Part shown: in pieces, positions 10,122-17,670 of the stretch
Layout: every line of letters starts with the position of its first letter
Numbering within the stretch: position 1 is the stretch's first letter
From: Weissella koreensis KCTC 3621
GTDB taxonomy: Bacteria; Bacillota; Bacilli; Lactobacillales; Lactobacillaceae
Assembly (NCBI RefSeq): GCF_000277645.1
Contig: NZ_AKGG01000005.1
Span: forward strand, 186,001-250,000
DNA: 64,000 nt
Direction: 5' to 3'
Program-made: the position numbers and the translations under genes
The notes under the pieces: model-generated
Told to the model about the DNA's origin: nothing
Database searches by the model: none
The model's input: the letters and a program-made list of their open reading frames with translations, nothing else

Positions 10122-10150
10122 AGTCATTCAATAATTGAATGACTTTTTTA
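10122..10150 (+). terminator. Terminator after Ser-rich protein gene
   Basis: AGTCATTCAA and TTGAATGACT form a 10-bp stem with a 3-base loop, followed by TTTTTTA. Confidence 0.85.
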
Positions 10151-10498
10151 TTTGTCCCCGCCCATTTAGTAGGAAAAGAACCGAATAACAAATGTTCCAT
10201 CTTTTTAAAACACATTTGACCTATTATACTTTTTTGGTCGCCTGTTAGCGTATTGAAAGTATCTCTTTAATATGATTGATGTTCAAGCAAGTATATATAG
10301 ATATTTGGTCCTCATCTAATTTAATTGACATCTAATCTATTATAGTCATATTGCAAAGGTTAGAAGTAAAAGACAGGCGTTAATTAAAATATTCATATAC
10401 TACAGTTGATAAAGTCATAACAACATTTCATAAAATATATTGTGAAGCATTTCAGCTTAGTTTTACACACTATGTTTAAATAACAAATAAAATTATGA
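10151..10498. other. Non-coding stretch, little recognised
   Basis: AT-rich, no supported gene. A TTGACA near 10326 has no well-spaced -10. I see no transposon remnant or repeat array here. Confidence 0.5.
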
Positions 10499-10577
10499 TA
10501 TAATTAATTTTAAACGGTTGAGCGTAAGCTTCAAGAATTGTTAGTCGGGGAACTAACTTTTTTTGAAGCTTTTTTTA
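10499..10577 (+). promoter_or_regulatory. Antiporter promoter and leader with intrinsic terminator
   Basis: An extended -10 (TGA-TATAAT, 10496-10504) is followed by a short leader. AAGCTTCAA (10526-10534) pairs with TTGAAGCTT (10563-10571) around an inner hairpin GTTAGT-CGGGGA-ACTAAC (10540-10557), and a T-run follows to 10577. The terminator sits just before the AGGAG ribosome binding site of the antiporter gene, so it would stop leader transcripts unless overcome. I could not match it to a riboswitch class I know. Confidence 0.6.
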
Positions 10578-10596
10578 TGTTAGGAGAAAGAATAAA

Positions 10597-11559
10597 TTGG
10601 AATACTTATTATTATTGTTGCTGGTAATTATGACTATTATATTTGGGAAGATAGGTACTCGTTTTGGCTTATCTGAAGTAGTTGGTCAATTATTATCAGG
10701 TATATTTTTAGGTACTAGTTTTTTAAATGTAGTACATCCAAATGATTTAATTCATTTAGTTTCTGAGATAGGTATTTTTTTGTTGATGTTAAATTCAGGT
10801 TTAGAATCAGATTTAAAAGAAATGAAAAAATATATTAAAGCGTCTTCGTTTATCGCGTGCATGGGAGTATTATTGCCTATAATAGTTTTCCCAATTACAT
10901 TCTTATTGCTTAGATATAGTATACAAGTTTCAATGTTTTCAGGGATTGTTTTCTCTGCAACTTCTATTTCCATTACTTTAGCTGTATTAGCCGAGCAAAA
11001 GAAATTAGCTACCTCAATAGGGTCAATAATACTTTCAGCTGCTGTTTTGGATGATATAATTGCCTTGGTAGCGGTGACTTTATTTTCTATGTTTATTGGT
11101 GGAGGAAATTTGGGGTTCAGTGATTTGTTACCTTTACTTGCATTTGCATTAGGTATACTTTTGAGAAAAGTTGATTTTTCTGAAAAGATTGGTTATATAG
11201 GTACTAAGTTTGGTAATTGGTTCTTTTATCCAGCGTTTTTTGGATCTATTGGGCTGGAGGTTGCAGTACAGGGATTAAATAATAAATTAGTAGCTATACT
11301 AATATTTAGTATTTTGGCTATTATTACTAAATTCTATGGTTCATATATTGGTGCAAGAGTATCAGGATTAAGCGTTAATATGTCTAATGCAATCGGATCT
11401 GGTATGATTTCTAGAGGAGAGATGGCTTTAGTGATTATTCAAATAGGTATATCGTCGCAGATTATCAATGATGATACATCGTCAGAATTTATAGTTGCAG
11501 TAATTATCTCAACAATAATAGCTCCAATAATCATGAAACCATTATTTAAAAAAGTGTAA
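10597..11559 (+). CDS. CPA2-family Na+(K+)/H+ antiporter-like membrane protein
   Basis: 320 residues from TTG 10597, with AGGAG ten bases upstream. Polytopic, with about nine or ten hydrophobic segments. The N-terminal half matches NapA/KefB-type antiporters (GTRFGLSEVVGQLLSGIFLG, IGIFLLMLNSGLE), with the Asp-Asp ion site in AAVLDDIIAL. The C-terminal half has GSGMISRGEMALVI. It is some 60 residues shorter than the usual membrane domain (about 380): the segment between the ion-site helix and FFGSIGLEV looks abbreviated, probably by two helices. Codon use is more AT-rich than the flanking core genes. It is probably island cargo for ion or pH stress; substrate unknown. Confidence 0.8.
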   Translation: MEYLLLLLLVIMTIIFGKIGTRFGLSEVVGQLLSGIFLGTSFLNVVHPNDLIHLVSEIGIFLLMLNSGLESDLKEMKKYIKASSFIACMGVLLPIIVFPITFLLLRYSIQVSMFSGIVFSATSISITLAVLAEQKKLATSIGSIILSAAVLDDIIALVAVTLFSMFIGGGNLGFSDLLPLLAFALGILLRKVDFSEKIGYIGTKFGNWFFYPAFFGSIGLEVAVQGLNNKLVAILIFSILAIITKFYGSYIGARVSGLSVNMSNAIGSGMISRGEMALVIIQIGISSQIINDDTSSEFIVAVIISTIIAPIIMKPLFKKV

Positions 11560-11569
11560 TAACTTAATG

Positions 11570-11600
11570 ATACGATGACCCTTAGGGTTGTCGTATTTTT
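11570..11600 (+). terminator. Terminator after antiporter gene
   Basis: ATACGATGACCC pairs with GGGTTGTCGTAT (two G-U pairs), followed by TTTT. It closes the rightward cargo unit. Confidence 0.85.
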
Positions 11601-11889
11601 AGTTTATACATAAAAAGCCCTAATTTTATGACTAGGACTAATTAGGCAACGCTTTGCGCTGATGTATATCTATTATAATGCTCGAAAAGTATTTTCCGGG
11701 AAGGGAATGAGTTTCAAAAGTTATTTTTTGGTAAAAACTTATAAGACGACAATACTGCATCGTTTCTCTTAATCAAGGGTACGGCGGGGGTCATTGTTAA
11801 ATTATAACTAACCTGTGCTAGTTTAAAATTCATTGTGACTAAATACATTCAATTACTTTAGAACGTCTTAAATAGACATATATTACATT
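11601..11889. other. Non-coding stretch between convergent units
   Basis: No supported gene. A CCTAATT/AATTAGG inverted repeat lies near 11618-11645. Otherwise nothing recognised. It lies between the cargo terminator and the terminator of the leftward operon. Confidence 0.5.
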
Positions 11890-11942
11890 AAAATAAAACC
11901 GTTATATATTCAACTTAATTGCTGATATATAATGGTTTTTTT
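11890..11942 (-). terminator. Terminator at the end of the leftward gene block (bidirectional)
   Basis: AAACCGTTATATAT (from 11897) and ATATATAATGGTTT form a 14-bp stem with one G-U pair. T-rich runs follow on both strands, so it can end transcription from either side. Confidence 0.75.
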
Positions 11943-12528
11943 ATTTATCTTGTTTTTCTTGATATTCATAAGCTGCTTTGTATTGTTCTTGAACTATTTC
12001 AGCACGTTCTTTATTTATTCCCATAGCAAGTCTATTTACTTGTCCTAATTGTTCGATCATTCCTAACAATTTATCTACACACTTATCGTAAGTAGTTTGG
12101 CGCATGGTGTAGGGCTTGTCTGGAATAAAATAAAGAGTAGCATAAGCGGGTAGGTTTGGCTCATATACATTTATAAAGCCTTGCATAGCATGTTGATCAA
12201 TCTTCCACTTCAATTTATAGATGTCATGTAATAGATGAATATACTCATCAGCGAGAACGTCGTAATTGCTTCGATAGGTCTGACTTTTATAATTAAGTCC
12301 TAAACACTTACGGCAATAATAGTCATCAGATAAATAAAGTGTACGTTTCCTTTTATGACATGAGGGACAAACAAACCACCAACGCAAACCGCCATAATTT
12401 GGACGTGTGGGCGTTATTTTTATATTATGACCATTTATATTGATATGCTGTTTAATACCCTCGTCTGTACCCCGAATTGATAAATCAGCTATATCTATTT
12501 TATTGTAGCTTTCAACTGTATTCATCAT
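11941..12528 (-). CDS. Zinc-ribbon protein of mobile-element type
   Basis: 195 residues from ATG 12528, with AGAGG nine bases upstream; GTG 12534 is an alternative. Residues about 50-85 carry a four-cysteine knuckle: CPSCHKRKRTLYL then CRKCLGLNYKSQ. The rest is helical and charged (coiled-coil-like C-terminus). Proteins with this CPxC...CRKCxGLxYxSQ pattern are common hypothetical genes of integrated elements, probably nucleic-acid binding; no function is established. It is separated from the helicase gene by about 680 bases and a terminator, so it likely has its own promoter. Confidence 0.7.
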   Translation of the reverse strand: MMNTVESYNKIDIADLSIRGTDEGIKQHININGHNIKITPTRPNYGGLRWWFVCPSCHKRKRTLYLSDDYYCRKCLGLNYKSQTYRSNYDVLADEYIHLLHDIYKLKWKIDQHAMQGFINVYEPNLPAYATLYFIPDKPYTMRQTTYDKCVDKLLGMIEQLGQVNRLAMGINKERAEIVQEQYKAAYEYQEKQDK

Positions 12529-12571
12529 CTCCACATACCTCTAAATCATTAGTAAAAAATATCAATGTGTG

Positions 12572-13195
12572 TGCAACCTTTTTATTAAATATTGTGCTTA
12601 AATTTTAAATATCATGAGTCTGATAAGTGCAACCTAATGTGATTAGTGGAGGTGATGTGAGAGCTTTAACCACCGTTGCAATGCTCTGCAACACTTTTAA
12701 ATTTTATTGCAACCTTTTTTGAATTTGTAACTTTTGTGTGCATGCTTTTTTAAATTTAATATTAGGTTTTATTAGGTTCTTGATACTTATATTTTTAATG
12801 ATTCAATAGCAAATTTTAACAGGTTTTCAGATAAGGCTTTGTGGGGTTCTAATTTATTCTATGTATCGAGATAGACTGAAATATCAGTCGTACTCACTTG
12901 ATTAATAATTAACCATTTATTACTTGAAAATCACGCAATATTTAATATTTTTACTTTATGCGTATATTTTATTTTATATACACGTTTGCTAAAGATGAAC
13001 TAGTCCGGAACTACTTTTTGAACCACTATAAACGGCTATGTATCAGTATGTGAACCAAAGAACCCATTTTTTGAAAAAAGCCCCTATATAGGTATAATGT
13101 TTATATACTACTTTTAATTTATAGGGGTTTTATTGGTTCATGCGTTGGGGGACAACGGTGTAGGGTGGTTCGATTAGTGGTTCTTTGATGGTTCT
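12572..13195. other. Candidate replication origin of the island
   Basis: A non-coding, AT-rich stretch directly beyond the helicase stop, with two sets of short repeats. Set 1: TGCAACC at 12572, 12628 and 12708, with variants at 12677 and 12687. Set 2: GAACCA at 13020 and 13052, and its inverse TGGTTC at 13134, 13166, 13178 and 13189. The first two of each orientation are mirror-placed about 13095.5, both 32 bp apart. Known SaPI origins have iterons flanking an AT-rich block next to the rep gene; the same layout is seen here. Origin function is inferred. Confidence 0.6.
13077..13128 (-). terminator. Terminator-like hairpin after the helicase gene
   Basis: On the minus strand ACCCCTATA and TATAGGGGC form a stem, followed by TTTTTTC. 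The loop is long (about 30 bases). It would end the leftward operon and lies inside the candidate origin between the mirror-placed boxes. Confidence 0.6.
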
Positions 13196-13205
13196 TTTTA
13201 GTTCT

Positions 13206-14663
13206 TTAACTTAATGGAATTTCTTTAATTTTACGGTATTTAAATGTATCGTTATTTTTATTTACACCTAAACTTTTCAATGTTTTTTGAATATCTTTAT
13301 TGGTTATTTTGAGTTGACCGCTGTTTTCTTTAGCGTAACGTTTAATTGAGTCATTTAGGTACGTTACGTCTACAACGTCTTTTATGTCTTCTGTTATCTT
13401 GTATCGTTGTTTAATGTAATACTCAATATCTTTTGACTTCTCAACTTCTGGATTTATTTCTGCGCTTCTGATGGCAAATAGTTCTTTGTCGCCTTTAGGT
13501 AGATCATATCCGTTATTAGCAATATTAGTTACCTCATCAAGTAATAAGTTTAATATTCCACTAGCTTCATCTTGCATAATTGCGGTTAGTTTAACTAATT
13601 CAATCTTTTCTTGTATCGTTTCAACTTCAACTAATGATATTCGGTTCTTAGTTGCCGTTTCGTTAGTAGTAGGTAGGTTATTAGTTGCAATTATTAAACC
13701 GCCGTTTATTTGAATAGCTACTGGTTTAGAAGCCCCTTTTTTCTCTAATGAGATAGGGCTGTTTTTACCACTATAAAAACGTTTAAGAGTTTCGCCGTCT
13801 AGAATAAGTCCTTCCTCGGTCTCATCAATAATATTGATTAAAGCCCCACTAGATTGACCAAATCCTACACGGTTCATATCCTTACTCTTAGGACTTAAAT
13901 CAGCTCTAGTCATAGATGTATTGGCGTATGATCCTAAGGCATTAGTAATGGCTTCTAAGAATTGCGTTTTACCATCCCCGCCTGAACCTTGAATGATATA
14001 AACGTCTTTCATAACACCACGAGTATAGATACCATAAGCAATGTATTTAAATAGTTTGGTAAATGCTTCGCCGTTCGTTTCGTGATTTAAGAATAACTCT
14101 TGAAACTTCGGGGCAGTGGCTTTTGGATTGTATGGGGTAGTGACACGAGTATAAATTGCTTCATAAGGTTCTTGCTTTGGTCTGATAGTTCCTCTGGCAA
14201 CGTCAAAGACAACGTTATTAATACCTTTGGGATTACCTAGATTGATATAGCCTTTTGGGTTCAACTTACTGCGTCCATTCATTGATTTAATCTTTTTTGT
14301 AACGATCTTTTCAACTGCTGATATTTTACGCTCGGTTGTAACTCCCAATGGTTCTAAGAATGTGATGACTTGCTCGGCGTCTGCGATTTGATACATTTTT
14401 AAAAACATGTTGGCCAATATCGTATCGGCTGTTTTCTCTGGATCTTTCATTTGAAGATCTAAGGCACGGGTAGGATCGAAATTATCTTTTTTTCGTTCTT
14501 GTTCTTCATTGCTAAGGCGTTGCTTAACTGCTTCTTTTTGTGATTGACTAAGGTTATTTTCAAGCCCTAACATTTCCTTAGCTTCATTTTGCGTTAGACC
14601 TCCGGCAATCAAACCGTTTATTAGTTCGTCATTAATAGGGGATGTTGCTGTTTCTTCTGTCAT
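13206..14663 (-). CDS. SF3 helicase / primase-helicase, P4-D5 family
   Basis: 485 residues. The superfamily 3 helicase core is clear: Walker A GSGGDGKTQ (about residue 228), motif B LINIIDE (about 278), motif C GLIIATNNLP (about 325), within a D5_N/P4-type arrangement. The N-terminus has an acidic helix-rich region without a recognisable primase catalytic centre, so primase activity is uncertain. Such proteins start replication of satellite islands at iteron origins. The start follows GAGGA nine bases upstream. It is the last gene of the leftward small-gene operon; the adjoining 14666-14935 gene ends two bases before it. Confidence 0.85.
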   Translation of the reverse strand: MTEETATSPINDELINGLIAGGLTQNEAKEMLGLENNLSQSQKEAVKQRLSNEEQERKKDNFDPTRALDLQMKDPEKTADTILANMFLKMYQIADAEQVITFLEPLGVTTERKISAVEKIVTKKIKSMNGRSKLNPKGYINLGNPKGINNVVFDVARGTIRPKQEPYEAIYTRVTTPYNPKATAPKFQELFLNHETNGEAFTKLFKYIAYGIYTRGVMKDVYIIQGSGGDGKTQFLEAITNALGSYANTSMTRADLSPKSKDMNRVGFGQSSGALINIIDETEEGLILDGETLKRFYSGKNSPISLEKKGASKPVAIQINGGLIIATNNLPTTNETATKNRISLVEVETIQEKIELVKLTAIMQDEASGILNLLLDEVTNIANNGYDLPKGDKELFAIRSAEINPEVEKSKDIEYYIKQRYKITEDIKDVVDVTYLNDSIKRYAKENSGQLKITNKDIQKTLKSLGVNKNNDTFKYRKIKEIPLS

Positions 14664-14665
14664 GG

Positions 14666-14935
14666 CTAGTCCTCATATTCAGTAACGATGTCATTAGGTA
14701 ATTTCATCAATTCAGATCGAACTACATTAGATAATTGATACATGGCAGGAACAAGCAACTCGATTTTCCTATATTTATCAATGATTTGATTGATGTTACT
14801 TTGTTGTTTTTCATTAATATTATCTGTAGCAAAGACTAGGGGAATATTAAACTCGGTAATATCAGATAATAGATCAACCAAATTCTTAAGTGCTCCAACG
14901 TTTGTGATTAATGTGGCTGGGTCAATAGTTTTCAT
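14666..14935 (-). CDS. Hypothetical small protein of the island operon
   Basis: 89 residues, not recognised. Helical and mixed-charge, no cysteine motif or membrane segment. The ribosome binding site AAGGAG lies nine bases before the ATG. It is packed between a 47-residue gene and the helicase gene, so it is probably co-expressed with the replication genes. Confidence 0.7.
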   Translation of the reverse strand: MKTIDPATLITNVGALKNLVDLLSDITEFNIPLVFATDNINEKQQSNINQIIDKYRKIELLVPAMYQLSNVVRSELMKLPNDIVTEYED

Positions 14936-14947
14936 TTTATTAGCTCC

Positions 14948-15091
14948 TTAATATAGTTCGTTTAATTGATTGATAAGTGTTTTGAATGCCATAATTTTAT
15001 CTTTGTCGGATAAATTAGATTGTTCTATGGGAGTTGTATTTTTAATTAATTCAGTCATGAACTTATCAGATAGGGCATTAATATCGATCAT
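14948..15091 (-). CDS. 47-residue hypothetical protein of the island operon
   Basis: A short gene between two operon members: ATG at 15091, TAA at 14948-14950, and GGAG nine bases upstream. The protein begins MIDINALSDKFMTELIK and ends LINQLNELY; it is predicted to be helical. The start is one base after the stop of the upstream gene, and its stop overlaps the ribosome binding site region of the next, supporting translational coupling. Function unknown. Confidence 0.7.
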   Translation of the reverse strand: MIDINALSDKFMTELIKNTTPIEQSNLSDKDKIMAFKTLINQLNELY

Positions 15092-15092
15092 G

Positions 15093-15323
15093 TTATTTAT
15101 CTCCAGTCATTTGGAATTTAAGGGCAGTCTTAAGTCCTTTATTTTCATATTTAAGAGTGTCATTTTCGGATTGTAAGGTAGTGATAAATTCATCATATTT
15201 CTTTTTAGATTGTTTTAAATCATCAATACGGCGTGTTTGATTATTAATAACCAGTACTTGACCGCTTATGATGTCCTTAGTACTTTGTTCTGGTGTTTTA
15301 ACTTTATAGTGACTAGTAGTCAT
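15093..15323 (-). CDS. Coiled-coil hypothetical protein of the island operon
   Basis: 76 residues from ATG 15323, with GGGAGG seven bases upstream (a TTG at 15338 would overlap that site and is rejected). The C-terminal half is a predicted coiled coil (DDLKQSKKKYDEFITTLQ, then NDTLKYENKGLKTAL). Its start overlaps the stop of the upstream gene (ATGA). Function unknown. Confidence 0.7.
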   Translation of the reverse strand: MTTSHYKVKTPEQSTKDIISGQVLVINNQTRRIDDLKQSKKKYDEFITTLQSENDTLKYENKGLKTALKFQMTGDK

Positions 15324-15655
15324 TTGATGACCTCCCAACTATTTAAATCAATCTGGGTTAAGGCGTTTTGAATTAAGACCTCACTAGTTATTTGGCTACT
15401 GGAAACTTTTAATACACTGGTACGTTCCTCGTCGTTCTCAATAATGAATAAGCCACCGTTTTGACTGTCTCGACGTGCGCCAATTGGAATACCATAATCA
15501 CGTATAGCGATAGCTTTATATGCTAGGACTGTACGTGGGTCGATTTCGGGCTGGAATAGCTTAGCAATGTAACTGGCTGGTTTAGCATTATCAATGCCAC
15601 GGGGTAGGGCTTCAATTAATTTTTTAATGTGTTCGGGGTATTTAATTTCAGTCAT
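15320..15655 (-). CDS. Putative winged-helix-like hypothetical protein
   Basis: 111 residues. The middle part (PASYIAKLF...DPRTVLAYKAIAIRDYG) followed by a beta hairpin (IGARRDSQNGGLFIIENDEER) is suggestive of a winged-helix DNA-binding fold, but there is no sure family match. GGAAG lies seven bases before the start, inside the end of the preceding gene. It could be a replication accessory or regulator of the island. Confidence 0.6.
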   Translation of the reverse strand: MTEIKYPEHIKKLIEALPRGIDNAKPASYIAKLFQPEIDPRTVLAYKAIAIRDYGIPIGARRDSQNGGLFIIENDEERTSVLKVSSSQITSEVLIQNALTQIDLNSWEVIK

Positions 15656-15658
15656 GGT

Positions 15659-15955
15659 TTAACTTCCGTAAATTGCTTGCATTAGGCAACGAGCGACAGT
15701 GTGGGCATGATTATCTAACTTGAATAAATCGAGTACCATATTATGAATATCAAGATAGAAATATTGAACGGTCGATATTTGATAATCGTTATAATCAAAG
15801 TTAAAAAGTGTATCTCGGTAAATTTCAGCATATTGTGCTAGCATGGGGTGTTTCCAGTCATCGCTAGCCTTAGATAGTCGGTAGACTAGTTCATTTAATG
15901 GCATAGCTTCCCTTAGGTCTAGCGTTGTAGTTGTTATATATGTTATATTTGTCAT
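15659..15955 (-). CDS. Hypothetical protein of the island operon
   Basis: 98 residues, not recognised. Aromatic-rich (WKHPMLAQYAEIYRDTLFNFDYNDY) and helical; no metal or catalytic motif is evident. The ribosome binding site is GGGAGC. It overlaps the ribosome binding site of the next gene, so it belongs to the leftward operon. Confidence 0.65.
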   Translation of the reverse strand: MTNITYITTTTLDLREAMPLNELVYRLSKASDDWKHPMLAQYAEIYRDTLFNFDYNDYQISTVQYFYLDIHNMVLDLFKLDNHAHTVARCLMQAIYGS

Positions 15956-16040
15956 TATAAAAGCTCCCTTAATTGGCTTTATTGCTGGTTATGGCAGTGT
16001 GTGTTAAGTCTTAACGTTGTGGTTTGGTCGCCGTATAACG

Positions 16041-16364
16041 TTAGGGCTTTTTAATTTGTTCTAATTGAATTAACTTGATGACGTCATTTTTAACTTGATT
16101 GATAAATGTCTCATAATCTCCCACATCAGCAATCAGATAGATAGATTTACTGTTTTTATTACGAGGTCGAGCAAAGGCGTTAACTTCATCTAAATCATAA
16201 AATTTACGTGTTCCAACGATGTTGGGATGTAATTTACCTTGTTTAACGTAATTGCGAACAGTAGTTATTGAAACGCTCATTAAATCGGCAGCCTGTTTTT
16301 GTGTAACTGTGATAGCAGGATATAGCTTTAATATATTGGGCTGTGTTATACTTTCTGTACTCAT
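16041..16364 (-). CDS. Helix-turn-helix protein, excisionase/MerR-like (HTH_17)
   Basis: 107 residues. The HTH reads AITVTQKQAADLMSVSITTVRNYVKQGKLHPNIVG, then TRKFYDLDEVNAFA, the usual helix-turn-helix plus wing of excisionase/MerR-like proteins. In small islands such proteins act as Xis (recombination directionality) or as activators. Its place in the leftward, integrase-opposed operon suits an excisionase expressed on induction. Assignment to Xis is inference. Confidence 0.7.
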   Translation of the reverse strand: MSTESITQPNILKLYPAITVTQKQAADLMSVSITTVRNYVKQGKLHPNIVGTRKFYDLDEVNAFARPRNKNSKSIYLIADVGDYETFINQVKNDVIKLIQLEQIKKP

Positions 16365-16400
16365 AAGGTTTTAAGTTCCTTTCCAAATTCTTATATGTAT

Positions 16401-16431
16401 GGCTCCCTATTTATTGATAGGGGGCTTTTTT
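16401..16431 (+). terminator. Strong rightward terminator between two leftward genes
   Basis: GCTCCCTAT pairs with ATAGGGGGC (one G-U pair, 6-base loop), followed by TTTTTT on the plus strand only. All genes nearby run leftward, so it would end an antisense or read-through RNA. GCTGGCGGGCATG follows at 16434-16446. Confidence 0.7.
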
Positions 16432-16459
16432 ATGCTGGCGGGCATGGATGAATTAATAT

Positions 16460-17074
16460 TTATTGGTTATGTGAGGTGTCCCATTCTTCATTAAACTTAT
16501 TGTCGAATTTAGCTCGCTCGATCCCGTCATTAGCAACTGAAGATATCTTATTTATAATCTCGTTCACTTGATGATTGTCTTCAATATCAATAGCTGAATA
16601 AAGAGATTGTACTTGGTCAAAAAAATGTAAATGATCGTGTGCTTCACTTCTTGGATCGGCGTAAGTTCGGGTAATATCTTCAATCCAACGAACGTAATTT
16701 AAAGCAGTCTCTAAGTTGTTTTTTTCAATTGCAAGATATAAGCCATCGACTGCGTTGTGTAATCCTAGATTATCTTTTGATTGGATAGTAGGGGTAGCCG
16801 ACTTCTCGGCAGGTTCAACCTTTGGTTGGTCTTCATACATATCAATTTCAAACTGATTAAATGGAATACCTAGCATTTTTTTAAGAGTGTAGGCTTGTTC
16901 TCCGACTTCAAGTGAAGTTACCGGAATATCGCCCATCCATTCATCTTTAGCATTGTTGTTATCGGCTGTATCTAATTGATCTTTGGCTTCTAGCAACAAA
17001 CCTAATGCCTTAATTAATGAGTTATATGTATTTTCGTCTGCAATTTCGTTGCTTAGTTGTTCTTGTGTCTTCAT
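16460..17074 (-). CDS. Hypothetical acidic protein of the island operon
   Basis: 204 residues, strongly acidic, no recognised domain. The C-terminal half is helical (LDGLYLAIEKNNLETALNYVRWIEDI-like packing). The ribosome binding site GGAGA lies eight bases before the ATG. It is the second gene of the leftward transcript. A role in replication control or helper-phage interaction is possible but unsupported. Confidence 0.65.
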   Translation of the reverse strand: MKTQEQLSNEIADENTYNSLIKALGLLLEAKDQLDTADNNNAKDEWMGDIPVTSLEVGEQAYTLKKMLGIPFNQFEIDMYEDQPKVEPAEKSATPTIQSKDNLGLHNAVDGLYLAIEKNNLETALNYVRWIEDITRTYADPRSEAHDHLHFFDQVQSLYSAIDIEDNHQVNEIINKISSVANDGIERAKFDNKFNEEWDTSHNQ

Positions 17075-17154
17075 GGTGTAAATCTCCTAGTGTGTTTGTC
17101 GTGTTTAACGTCACGCCTGACAAAAGAGTTTGATGTATAGGGGATGTCCATCCC

Positions 17155-17403
17155 CTAATCTAAGTCATCAAAGTACGGCTCAATGTAGCGGACGCCTAAA
17201 CGATAACGTAGATAAGTCTCAATAGAGCTTAGTGTGTCGTTAGTTGTTTCTTCGATGTATCGGCCTCGGTACGTGGCGTAAATAGTAGCCACGTTGATCT
17301 CTAAGTCGTCCGACATTTCTTCGGCGGTTACACCTAAGCGAGTAATATTAGCTTTAATGGTTCTAACTCTCTCTTTATTACGTCTTGACAATGTTTTTTT
17401 CAT
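17155..17403 (-). CDS. Small putative DNA-binding protein, first leftward gene
   Basis: 82 residues, very basic N-terminus (MKKTLSRRNKERVRTIKANI) and a helix-turn-helix-like segment (VTAEEMSDDLEINVATIYATYRG). It is the first gene of the leftward operon, facing the repressor gene, which is where Cro or Str-type regulators sit in phages and SaPIs. AAAGG lies eleven bases upstream. A Cro-like role is inferred from place and fold. Confidence 0.6.
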   Translation of the reverse strand: MKKTLSRRNKERVRTIKANITRLGVTAEEMSDDLEINVATIYATYRGRYIEETTNDTLSSIETYLRYRLGVRYIEPYFDDLD

Positions 17404-17434
17404 GTTTTAACGTGCCTTTCGTTGTTAAGTTTTG

Positions 17435-17463
17435 TTGACAATTAAACGAACGTCTAATATAAT
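17435..17463 (+). promoter_or_regulatory. Rightward switch promoter with operator in spacer
   Basis: Perfect TTGACA (17435-17440), 17-bp spacer, perfect TATAAT (17458-17463). The spacer is exactly ATTAAACGAACGTCTAA, a dyad of form TTAnACGnnCGTnTAA. It points at the repressor gene, leaving a leader of about 200 bases. A bound repressor would cover the promoter. Confidence 0.85.
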
Positions 17464-17474
17464 TATAAAATATA

Positions 17475-17558
17475 AACAAGCGTTAAAAATAGCGATATAC
17501 CAATATTTAAGAGCCGTAGGAAGCTAATTATTTGGTTGTCTTTTTTTATACGCTTGTT
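17475..17558. repeat. Inverted AACAAGCGT boxes between the switch promoters
   Basis: AACAAGCGT (17475-17483) and its reverse complement ACGCTTGTT (17550-17558). Each lies close to the predicted start site of one of the facing promoters. They may bind a second regulator or form a stem in the overlapping RNAs. Confidence 0.55.
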
Positions 17559-17581
17559 AAGTAAACTTGATTACATGATTA

Positions 17582-17610
17582 AGTATATTAAACGAACGTC
17601 TAAAAAGCAA
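17582..17610 (-). promoter_or_regulatory. Leftward switch promoter with operator in spacer
   Basis: On the minus strand TTGCTT (17605-17610), 17-bp spacer, TATACT (17582-17587). The spacer holds a second exact copy of the 17-bp operator sequence ATTAAACGAACGTCTAA (17587-17603). It fires leftward into the small-gene and helicase operon, toward the rightward promoter 120 bases away. Confidence 0.75.
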
Positions 17611-17670
17611 CTATTCATTTAGCACTTCGTCTAACTTTACTTTTTCTTAATATTTGGAGCGTATTTTGTT

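Noticed and set aside
10499..10577. Fluoride, PreQ1 or guanidine riboswitch in the antiporter leader
   Set aside because: The conserved cores of those classes, as I know them, are not present; only the terminator with inner hairpin is supported.
14970..15176. Plus-strand frame of 68 codons in the island operon
   Set aside because: Mirror of the leftward genes at 14948-15323; no start signals.
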